Positions 1-6,250 of a stretch of 48,254 nt of DNA are shown piece after piece. A program made the position numbers and the translations under genes. The notes below the pieces were generated by a model, which was not told the origin of the DNA, did no database searches, and saw nothing but the letters and a program-made list of their open reading frames with translations. Numbering within the stretch: position 1 is the first letter of the stretch; each line of letters starts with the position of its first letter. The DNA comes from SAR86 cluster bacterium SAR86B (GTDB lineage: Bacteria; Pseudomonadota; Gammaproteobacteria; Magnimaribacterales; D2472), in contig CAJJAC010000003.1 in assembly GCA_905181955.1 (NCBI GenBank), positions 102,114 through 150,367 on the forward strand, in the 5' to 3' direction.

Positions 1-22
1 AGGAGCTGATTTAATTGAGGAT

Positions 23-1003
23 TTATTTTGTTAATGTTCCTACAATATGAGACACAATCTTGTATGGATCTGCATTAGACGCAGGTCTTCTATCTTCTAG
101 ATATCCATTCCAGTTATGCTCTACCGTATAAACGGGGATACGGATACTAGCCCCTCTATCACTTACTCCATAGGAAAACTCATCAATGCTTTGAGTTTCA
201 TGAAGACCAGTTAATCTCATGTCATTATCAGAACCATAGGCAGCTATTCCTTCTGCATGAACTTCACCAAGTTTGTCGCACATAGATGAAAACAAGGCTT
301 CAGTTCCATTAGTTCTCATTTCTTCATTTGAGAAATTACAATGCATTCCTGATCCATTCCAATCACCAGTTTTTGGTTTTGGATGAATATTTACACAAAC
401 CCCAAATTCTTCAGCAATTTTATACAGCAAATATCTGCTCACCCATAGGTCATCTGCAGCTTTTATGCCATTTCCAAAACACTGATATTCCCATTGACCT
501 AATGCAACCTCTGCATTTGTTCCAGTTAACTTAATACCTGCATCAAGGCACGCTTGAAGATGAATATCAGTAATTTCTCTACCTACAGCATTATTTGCGC
601 CAACACCGCAATAGTAATCTCCCTGAGGGGCAGGCTCTCCGTCTTCCCATCCCAATATAGTTCCATTTTTATTGGTAAAGAAATACTCTTGCTCAAAACC
701 AAACCACCATTCATCAGTTACGACTGCTTCTGCAGCTGCTCTTGAGTTTGAGGGATGAGTTGAATGATCTGCAGATTGAACCTGACACAATACCAAGCTA
801 TGCGGTAGTTCAGGGTTTTCATAAGTTTCAACTGGTATTAATAAACAATCGGAGTTTCCACCTTCAGCTTGTTGTGTTGATGAGCCATCAAAAGACCAAT
901 CTGGCGCGGTATCCGAAGCAGTTGCTTTAACTTTACTTCGCATTGAAGGTTCAGGTTTATAACCATCTAACCAAATATATTCATATGTTTTATATTCCGA
1001 CAT
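23..1003 (-). CDS. glnII: Glutamine synthetase, type II (eukaryotic-type GSII)
   Basis: Ligates ammonia to glutamate with ATP to make glutamine; a cytosolic nitrogen-assimilation enzyme. About 326 residues, the short GSII form rather than the roughly 470-residue bacterial GSI. Visible GSII motifs in order: WSFDGSST near the start, GFEQEYFF, PQGDYYCGVG, NAEVALGQWEYQ, NGSGMH (ammonia/glutamate site), RGASIRIP and EDRRPASNADPY near the end. I start it at the second of two tandem ATGs (1003), because GGGAG at 1009-1013 lies 5 bases before it; an upstream in-frame TTG at 1015 overlaps that Shine-Dalgarno and is unlikely. It stands alone, with a sigma-54/NtrC-like control region in front of it. GSII is known from eukaryotes, rhizobia and scattered other bacteria. 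Function is sure; the exact start is less so. Confidence 0.95.
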   Translation of the reverse strand: MSEYKTYEYIWLDGYKPEPSMRSKVKATASDTAPDWSFDGSSTQQAEGGNSDCLLIPVETYENPELPHSLVLCQVQSADHSTHPSNSRAAAEAVVTDEWWFGFEQEYFFTNKNGTILGWEDGEPAPQGDYYCGVGANNAVGREITDIHLQACLDAGIKLTGTNAEVALGQWEYQCFGNGIKAADDLWVSRYLLYKIAEEFGVCVNIHPKPKTGDWNGSGMHCNFSNEEMRTNGTEALFSSMCDKLGEVHAEGIAAYGSDNDMRLTGLHETQSIDEFSYGVSDRGASIRIPVYTVEHNWNGYLEDRRPASNADPYKIVSHIVGTLTK

Positions 1004-1008
1004 CATTT

Positions 1009-1013
1009 CTCCC
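1009..1013 (-). promoter_or_regulatory. Shine-Dalgarno of glnII
   Basis: GGGAG read on the minus strand, 2 bases before the first ATG (1006) and 5 before the second (1003). It favours the second ATG and argues against the TTG at 1015, which sits upstream of it. Confidence 0.7.
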
Positions 1014-1042
1014 AAAAAAAATTAATTAATAACCTTTAGTCA

Positions 1043-1058
1043 TGCAATATTAATGCCA
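1043..1058 (-). promoter_or_regulatory. Sigma-54 (RpoN) -24/-12 promoter of glnII
   Basis: Minus strand reads TGGCATTAATATTGCA, that is TGGCAY-N5-TTGCA, with exactly 10 bases between the GG and GC dinucleotides as sigma-54 requires. The predicted start is near 1032, giving a leader of about 26-29 bases before the ATG pair. Enhancer-like TGCAC/GTGCA elements lie 55-110 bases upstream. The match is seen directly; its use by RpoN is inferred, since no rpoN or ntrC gene is in this window. Confidence 0.8.
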
Positions 1059-1080
1059 AATAAAAAAAGTTACAAGTCTT

Positions 1081-1116
1081 TATTATGTGCATTTTATGAG
1101 TATATTATGTGCATTT
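1081..1116. repeat. 14-base direct repeat carrying GTGCA half-sites
   Basis: TATTATGTGCATTT occurs at 1081-1094 and again at 1103-1116, 22 bases apart start to start (about two helical turns). Each copy contains GTGCA (1087-1091 and 1109-1113), which matches one arm of the NtrC-like palindrome at 1126-1142. The copies are probably weaker activator half-sites between the enhancer and the sigma-54 promoter. Confidence 0.6.
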
Positions 1117-1125
1117 ATTATTATT

Positions 1126-1142
1126 TGCACAGATGCTGTGCA
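1126..1142. promoter_or_regulatory. NtrC-type enhancer palindrome (TGCAC-N7-GTGCA)
   Basis: TGCACAGATGCTGTGCA is a perfect 7+3+7 palindrome. It has the arm sequence and spacing of NtrC sites such as those at enteric glnA (TGCAC-N7-GTGCA). Its centre is about 102 bases upstream of the predicted sigma-54 start, a normal enhancer distance. It sits just after the yqiA stop codon, so a hairpin role is conceivable, but no T-tract follows it in the direction of transcription. Confidence 0.7.
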
Positions 1143-1146
1143 GATA

Positions 1147-1722
1147 TTACAAATCTAGGAATTTTGCAATAGTTTCTAATTTATCTGGAAAACAGGTATA
1201 TGAGTGATCTCCACCAAACCTAATATCCATATAACCTGCCTTATAAAAGCTTACTGCGTTTATATAGTTTAAAACTTCATCGCCAGATTCATGCAGAAGT
1301 AAGTAGTTTTCAGGATTATGTAAATCTAATATTTCAATAGCCTTAAGAGCTTCAATATCTTTTTTTGTTAGCTCAAACTCGCTTCCATTAGCATAATTTT
1401 TATTTTGCCCAAGATATGCCTTTAAACCTTTTGATGGATTAATAGCAGGATTAATAATAGCTGCTTTTGTTTTGTCTAGTTCTGCGTAATAAGTTGCAAA
1501 AAAACCCCCAAGAGAACTACCTATAAATTTTCTGTCTTTTGAGTCTGTATTATTTACTAGTTTATCTAGCTGAGGAATTGCCTCACTGAACTTATCTAGT
1601 ATGTTGGGGATTATTAATTGCGTATCTGGATAAGTAGTTTCTAAAAAATTTTTAAAAATTTGGGCTTTAGAAGATTCTGATGATGACATAAAGCCATGAA
1701 AGTAAAATACAGTTCTACTCAT
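1147..1722 (-). CDS. yqiA: YqiA-like alpha/beta-hydrolase (esterase)
   Basis: A 191-residue single-domain alpha/beta hydrolase of the YqiA/UPF0227 family; the E. coli member is an esterase with a preference for short acyl chains and unknown natural substrate. It begins with the strand and oxyanion segment TVFYFHGFMSS. The nucleophile elbow is GSSLGG (Ser70), and the likely catalytic His is in GGDHSYTCF (about residue 173). No signal peptide, so cytosolic. It overlaps the 3' end of the yqiB gene by 8 bases, matching the yqiB-yqiA pairing of other gammaproteobacteria, and is the last gene of a minus-strand run from ubiC. Confidence 0.85.
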   Translation of the reverse strand: MSRTVFYFHGFMSSSESSKAQIFKNFLETTYPDTQLIIPNILDKFSEAIPQLDKLVNNTDSKDRKFIGSSLGGFFATYYAELDKTKAAIINPAINPSKGLKAYLGQNKNYANGSEFELTKKDIEALKAIEILDLHNPENYLLLHESGDEVLNYINAVSFYKAGYMDIRFGGDHSYTCFPDKLETIAKFLDL

Positions 1723-2155
1723 TTAAGATTTTTTCAATTATTGATTTGGGAGCCATACCCGAGATAAAAATACTTTCTAACCACTCAGTCAAAAATCTAT
1801 TTTGTTGATTCTTTTCATCTTTAGACTGGATAGCAGATTTTTTATAAAAAAATGGTAATGGTTTTTCGCTTTGATAAGAAGATACTTCAGCCATTCTTGC
1901 ATCTATAAAAACGTTAATCCTTAAGGTAAAAATACTTAATGGTGCAATTTTATTATTTTGTTTCGCTTCAATACTAAGTGTGTGTTTTGTTCTTTCTAGA
2001 ACGAGAAAAGAAATATATTGTGATTCTGTATCACTGACAATAGCCTCAAATTCATACTTATCATGGATAAAATTTATTAAAAGATTTGATAATCTTATAA
2101 AATTAGCTTCGCATATAGCAATATGATGCGAGGTTTTTGGGAGCCTGTTTCTCAT
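1715..2155 (-). CDS. yqiB: DUF1249 family protein YqiB
   Basis: A 146-residue soluble protein of the DUF1249 (YqiB) family, function not established. It carries the family's opening segment, in which a Cys-Glu-Ala-Asn element (residues about 15-18) precedes a helix, and a later RINVFIDARMAEV segment. Its position directly upstream of yqiA, overlapping it by 8 bases, is the same as in Enterobacteria and Pseudomonas and supports the call. It overlaps the upstream acetyltransferase gene in an ATGA arrangement, so the genes are probably translationally coupled. Confidence 0.8.
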   Translation of the reverse strand: MRNRLPKTSHHIAICEANFIRLSNLLINFIHDKYEFEAIVSDTESQYISFLVLERTKHTLSIEAKQNNKIAPLSIFTLRINVFIDARMAEVSSYQSEKPLPFFYKKSAIQSKDEKNQQNRFLTEWLESIFISGMAPKSIIEKILNE

Positions 2156-3294
2156 GATTTAATTCTATATTCTTTTTTGATAGGAGTATATTCTTCACAA
2201 GATTTCTTGTATTGCATAACACCTTCTCTTTCCTTTAAACAAAACCTAGATACAGCATCTCTTAAATCATCTCTTAAAAAATAATGAAAAGAAGACGACA
2301 GTTCAGGTTCAAAACCCCTTCTAATTTTATGTTCACCTTGAATACCTGGATCAAAGTAGTACAAATTATTTTTAATGCAGTACTCAACGCCTTGGTAGTA
2401 GCAAGCTTCAAAATGCAGACAGTCAATATTTTTTATACTTCCCCAATGTCTTCCAAAGAGAGTATCTTTATTTTTAAAACATAGTGAGCCACCAATCACT
2501 TCATTATTCTGTATTGCAAAGAATAAAATGGGCTGCACAGATAAAGACTCAGGGTTTATTAGCTTAAAAAAATCTTTTTCTAGATAAGGCTTTTGCCATC
2601 TATCCATGTAAGTCTGACAATAAAGTTTATAGAAAACCTCCCAATCATTTAAGGTTATATCTTTACTCTCTATAATCTTAAAGCTAATTTTTGAATCAAA
2701 AACTTTTTTTCTTTCCGCCTTTATTGTTTTTCTTTGCCTTGCTGTAAATATTCCTAAAAAATCTTCAAAATTCTTAAAGTTTCTATTTTTCCATACAAAC
2801 CTACATCCAAATCTTTCAATAAAGTTATGATCTTTAAGAAAAGAAGAGGTCTTTTGATCTGGAAAAAGAATATGCCAACTTTCTATATCTTCAGCTGCCA
2901 TATATTCTTTCACATCATTTACTAATTGAACTCTAGTGGCCTCATCATTACCTAGAATCCTCTCGCCTCTGCATGGGGTAAAAGGAATAGCACTTAAGAG
3001 TTTTGGATAATAATTTCTTCTAGCCTGCTCTAATGCATGTGACCATGAGTGATCAAATACAAATTCACCATTACTATTATATTTTTTGTACAAAGGAATA
3101 AACCCGGTAATTTTATTTTCTCTCTCTCTAGTGAAATGGAGAGGCTCCCATCCAGTATCTATACAAACAGATTTACTTTTTTCCAATGCATGTAAAAATT
3201 GATACTGCATGAATGGTGAGTCAATACTTGTACTCAGATCTAAAAATTGTTTCTCAGAAAATTCCTCAATAGAATTTCTTATAATAGTTGTCAT
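2152..3294 (-). CDS. FemAB/GNAT-like acyltransferase (PF04339-type)
   Basis: A 380-residue soluble protein resembling the FemAB-like 'peptidogalycan biosynthesis' family PF04339 (older name DUF482): a double GNAT fold with an N-terminal SPFMQYQFLHALE segment, a TPCRGERIL loop and a C-terminal FDPGIQGEHKIRRGFEP signature (about residues 315-331). The substrate is unknown; members are thought to transfer acyl or aminoacyl groups. It follows ubiA with one base between the stop and start, in a run with yqiB and yqiA. No membrane segment or signal peptide. Family assignment is confident, function is not. Confidence 0.8.
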   Translation of the reverse strand: MTTIIRNSIEEFSEKQFLDLSTSIDSPFMQYQFLHALEKSKSVCIDTGWEPLHFTRERENKITGFIPLYKKYNSNGEFVFDHSWSHALEQARRNYYPKLLSAIPFTPCRGERILGNDEATRVQLVNDVKEYMAAEDIESWHILFPDQKTSSFLKDHNFIERFGCRFVWKNRNFKNFEDFLGIFTARQRKTIKAERKKVFDSKISFKIIESKDITLNDWEVFYKLYCQTYMDRWQKPYLEKDFFKLINPESLSVQPILFFAIQNNEVIGGSLCFKNKDTLFGRHWGSIKNIDCLHFEACYYQGVEYCIKNNLYYFDPGIQGEHKIRRGFEPELSSSFHYFLRDDLRDAVSRFCLKEREGVMQYKKSCEEYTPIKKEYRIKS

Positions 3295-4182
3295 TTAATA
3301 AGTAAAACCACTAAGAGTTAATTCGATTTGAAGAAGGATAAATAATGATAAACCAACATAGTTATTATTTTTAAAAGCTTCTAGAAACTTTTTATTTTCA
3401 GCTAATTTATTTTGATGCCAAAAGAAAAAAGAAATACATATTAATCCAATAAACCAGACAGGAGAAAAAGATCTCATTAGCCCAATTAAAACCAGGCAAA
3501 CTAAAAATATAATTTTAAATACATTGATTAAAAATATAGTTTTATCTTTCCACCATAGTGGAGTTGAATTTATTCCAATTTTTATATCATCCTCAGCATC
3601 ACTCATGGCGTAATAGCTGTCGTAAGAAACTATCCATGCAGCATTTCCAATATATAAAAGCGTTACAACGCTATTATCTAGTTGTCCCAGCATAGAAAAA
3701 ACAATAGGAATGCATGCGCTGAAAGTGATGGCTAAAAAAAACTGAGGGCCTAATAAAAATCTCTTGGTAAGAGGGTATAAAACAATTAATAGTGATGTAA
3801 GAAATCCTATTATTATTGTCTGCATATTTGTTTGTAATAAAAGCAAGATCGATAATATTCCAAGAGTTATAAAAAGCACCCATGCTTCTTTAAGACTCAA
3901 ATCCCCATTTGCTAAGGGCCTATCTTTAGTTCGCTCCACCATCTTGTCGAACTTATGATCAAAAATATCATTGATAACACAACCTGTAGATCTTACTAAA
4001 ATGCAACCACAAACAATAATAAGCAATGGATAGGATGGCATTTCAATTAACCATCCACTCGAATCTTTTAGAAAAGCCTGGTATGCGAATGTGAATGATA
4101 TCAATGAAGGATAAAGCAGTAAGTAGATACCTATAGGTTTATTTAGCCTTGTAATCGAAATGATAGATTTTATTTTATTCAT
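3295..4182 (-). CDS. ubiA: 4-hydroxybenzoate polyprenyltransferase
   Basis: Attaches the polyprenyl tail to 4-hydroxybenzoate in ubiquinone synthesis, in the inner membrane. It has 295 residues with about eight hydrophobic helices. The first Asp-rich prenyl-diphosphate/Mg site is NDIFDHKFD (Asp72, Asp75, Asp79) followed by ERTKDRPLA. The second is DAEDD, preceded by a Tyr-rich SYDSYYAMS segment. It lies 4 bases downstream of ubiC, which supplies its substrate, as in E. coli ubiCA. Length and motifs are standard. Confidence 0.96.
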   Translation of the reverse strand: MNKIKSIISITRLNKPIGIYLLLYPSLISFTFAYQAFLKDSSGWLIEMPSYPLLIIVCGCILVRSTGCVINDIFDHKFDKMVERTKDRPLANGDLSLKEAWVLFITLGILSILLLLQTNMQTIIIGFLTSLLIVLYPLTKRFLLGPQFFLAITFSACIPIVFSMLGQLDNSVVTLLYIGNAAWIVSYDSYYAMSDAEDDIKIGINSTPLWWKDKTIFLINVFKIIFLVCLVLIGLMRSFSPVWFIGLICISFFFWHQNKLAENKKFLEAFKNNNYVGLSLFILLQIELTLSGFTY

Positions 4183-4186
4183 TAAA

Positions 4187-4675
4187 TTATTTTATTAAAA
4201 AAACTTCCATTACGGAGAAGGGTTGATTCTTAACGGTATATTTTATTTTCCTTCCCCAAAATATACTTTCTTCATCTTTAAAAGTTGCGAAGACGATATC
4301 CTCCTTAGAAAAAATATTTTTCTCAAATAAGATATCTCCAAGCGGCTTGTTACCAATCTTGCCTAATTCTTTCAAGCCTTTTTTTATAGTGGTATTAGGT
4401 ATTATTGTTCTAGCAAAAACCATTGGAGTTTCATTCCCATATAAAATAACTTCTCTTACCCTAATTGCTTCATCACCAGTGTTAAGAAATAAGATTTCAT
4501 CTTCTTTAACTTCTGATAATTCATCTTGAATTAATTCAAGCCTGAAGTCTTTTATGGATTTAATTCTTTTTGTTATAGGTCCTTGCTCTAGTAACCAAGA
4601 TTCTATTTCAGCATTCTTTAATTCATGCTTAATTTCTGCATAAGTATTCCACGATGATATTTGTTCAAGCTTCAT
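4187..4675 (-). CDS. ubiC: Chorismate pyruvate-lyase
   Basis: Splits chorismate into 4-hydroxybenzoate and pyruvate, the first committed step of ubiquinone synthesis; cytosolic. It has 162 residues, the usual size. Recognisable UbiC segments are FARTIIP (Arg in the product pocket), GNKPLGDILF, a WGRK turn and the C-terminal MEVFL with its conserved Glu. It is the first gene of the minus-strand run ubiC-ubiA-femAB-like-yqiB-yqiA and is divergent from the rubredoxin gene. A TATAAT at 4699-4704 lies 24 bases upstream. Confidence 0.92.
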   Translation of the reverse strand: MKLEQISSWNTYAEIKHELKNAEIESWLLEQGPITKRIKSIKDFRLELIQDELSEVKEDEILFLNTGDEAIRVREVILYGNETPMVFARTIIPNTTIKKGLKELGKIGNKPLGDILFEKNIFSKEDIVFATFKDEESIFWGRKIKYTVKNQPFSVMEVFLIK

Positions 4676-4698
4676 TAATTAATAGAGGTAAATCTGAT

Positions 4699-4704
4699 AT
4701 TATA
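4699..4704 (-). promoter_or_regulatory. Candidate -10 element for the ubiC run
   Basis: An exact TATAAT on the minus strand, 24 bases before the ubiC ATG, in the 86-base divergent gap. A predicted start near 4692 gives a leader of about 17 bases. I see no good TTGACA-like -35, so confidence is modest. A plus-strand TATAAA near 4738 could serve rubredoxin but is also weak. Confidence 0.45.
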
Positions 4705-4761
4705 CGCGGAAGTTTTTTTATGTTTAGAGTAAGAGCTATAAATTTTTTAGAAGAGTAACTT

Positions 4762-4932
4762 ATGGAATTTAAAAAGTGGGAATGTATCGTCTGTGGTTGG
4801 ATTTATGATGAAGAATTAGGCTGGCCTGATGATGGGATTGATCCTGGAACAAAATGGGAAGATATTTCTGATGACTGGTTATGTCCTGAATGTGGAGTTG
4901 GTAAAGAAGATTTTGATATGATAGAAATATAA
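4762..4932 (+). CDS. Rubredoxin
   Basis: A 56-residue iron-only electron carrier; one Fe is held by four Cys. The two knuckles are ECIVCGWIYD (Cys8, Cys11) and LCPECGVGKEDF (Cys41, Cys44), with the family's DDGIDPGTKWEDI loop between them. An AGAG-type Shine-Dalgarno lies about 6-8 bases before the ATG. Its stop TAA overlaps the symporter start codon by one base (TAATG), suggesting coupling. The usual partner would be a rubredoxin reductase or an oxygenase, neither of which is adjacent. In Pseudomonas rubredoxin genes also lie near ubiCA. Confidence 0.95.
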   Translation: MEFKKWECIVCGWIYDEELGWPDDGIDPGTKWEDISDDWLCPECGVGKEDFDMIEI

Positions 4933-6182
4933 TGCTTGAAACGCCAAAAAATTTGACCAGAAATATCCTCTTAGGGATGTTCTTTGGTTTTGCTTTAGGG
5001 TCTGTTGCTTATTATTTTGATTTCATTCCTAGCTCAATAGAAGATTTTATTCGAGTTTATATTTTTAATCTTGGAGGCTCAATTTTTATAAATCTTTTAA
5101 AAATGCTAATAGTGCCATTGGTTTTCTTTTCTTTAGTTTCAGGAATATCATCTTTAAGTAACCTTCAAAGTCTCGGTAATATTACATTTAAGACTATTAG
5201 TTTGTATCTAGGTACAACAGCAATTGCAGTTAGCTTATCTCTTTTTGTAGCTTCTATATTTAAACCTGGAGCAGGCTATTCATCGGATATAGCAGCCCCT
5301 GAAAAATTACCAGAAGGTCAAAGTGTATATTCCACTATTTTAGATATTTTTCCATCTAATATTATCGAAGCAATGGCCAACAATCAGATGCTTGCCATTG
5401 TTTTTTTTAGTATTTTGTTTGGACTAGCTTTAAATAAAACAAACCATCTAACAGGAAATCTTAGCGAATCATTTGAGAAGCTTAATACGGTATTTATGCA
5501 ACTTGTCTTAATGATAATGTCATATGCCCCAATAGGTGTCTTTTGTTTAATTGGTAAATTTGTCATTACAGACGGACTAGATATTTTCCAAGAAGCATTT
5601 ATGTATGTTGTCTTGCTTATTTCAGTTCTCTTATTTCATGCAATAGTTACCTATTCAATTTTTCTTAAAATTTTTACAAATTTAAGTCCTTTAGTATTCT
5701 TCAAAAAAATGAAAGAAACTGCTATTTTTGCTTTCTCAACATCATCAAGTGCTGCAACAATTCCTGTCACTTTAAAGACGGTTACTACTGATCTAGGGGT
5801 TAATAAAAATATTGCTTCTTTTGTAATACCTGTTGGAGCTACCATTAACATGGATGGAACAGCAATAATGCAAGGCATGGCAACAGTTTTCATTGCGCAA
5901 ATGTCAGGTATAGATCTTTCTCTTTTCCAGTATATGCAGGTTGTTTTACTTGCAGTCATTGCTTCAGTTGGCGCTGCAGCTGTTCCTTCTGCTGGAACTA
6001 TTACGCTTGTAATAATACTTCAACAGTTTGGCTTACCACTTGAAGCTATAGGCATCATTCTTGCTGTAGACAGAATATTAGACATGATTAGAACATCAGT
6101 AAATGTTACTGGCGATGCTACTGTTGCTTGCATAGTCGCGCACTCAGAAGGCCTTTTAGACAAAGAAGTGTTTGATAAATAG
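4932..6182 (+). CDS. Dicarboxylate/amino acid:cation symporter (DAACS, GltP/DctA family)
   Basis: A 416-residue inner-membrane secondary transporter for glutamate/aspartate or C4-dicarboxylates coupled to Na+ or H+. Diagnostic motifs are the serine-rich hairpin TSSSAATIPV (Ser271-Ser273 and following), the NMDGT cation/substrate motif (306-310), and the final DRILDMIRTSVNVTGD segment that binds the substrate carboxylates. In this family an Arg in the last helix marks acidic amino acids and its absence favours dicarboxylates; I did not settle which applies. It overlaps rubredoxin by one base and is followed by hppA in the same direction. Confidence 0.9.
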   Translation: MLETPKNLTRNILLGMFFGFALGSVAYYFDFIPSSIEDFIRVYIFNLGGSIFINLLKMLIVPLVFFSLVSGISSLSNLQSLGNITFKTISLYLGTTAIAVSLSLFVASIFKPGAGYSSDIAAPEKLPEGQSVYSTILDIFPSNIIEAMANNQMLAIVFFSILFGLALNKTNHLTGNLSESFEKLNTVFMQLVLMIMSYAPIGVFCLIGKFVITDGLDIFQEAFMYVVLLISVLLFHAIVTYSIFLKIFTNLSPLVFFKKMKETAIFAFSTSSSAATIPVTLKTVTTDLGVNKNIASFVIPVGATINMDGTAIMQGMATVFIAQMSGIDLSLFQYMQVVLLAVIASVGAAAVPSAGTITLVIILQQFGLPLEAIGIILAVDRILDMIRTSVNVTGDATVACIVAHSEGLLDKEVFDK

Positions 6183-6183
6183 A

Positions 6184-6211
6184 TTGTAAAAAATAGGTCT
6201 TTTTCTAGAAT
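6184..6211 (+). promoter_or_regulatory. Weak sigma-70 promoter candidate for hppA
   Basis: TTGTAA (6184-6189), 16 bases, then TAGAAT (6206-6211). This gives 4/6 and 5/6 matches to the consensus boxes, in the gap between the symporter stop and hppA. A second TAGAAT at 6219-6224 is an alternative -10. Read-through from the upstream gene is equally possible. Confidence 0.3.
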
Positions 6212-6250
6212 TTTTTGATAGAATGCACCTTTAAAAAAAAGAGGTTTTAT

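Noticed and set aside
1003-1015. TTG at 1015 as the glnII start
   Set aside because: The GGGAG ribosome site lies downstream of that TTG and in front of the ATG pair.
1126-1142. TGCACAG/CTGTGCA palindrome as a terminator for yqiA
   Set aside because: Only 7 base pairs with a 3-base loop and no T-tract on the minus strand; it matches NtrC-site arm sequence and spacing far better.
6215-6250. TTG at 6215 as the hppA start
   Set aside because: It has no Shine-Dalgarno and adds a charged stretch absent from the family; ATG 6251 has GAGG 6 bases upstream.
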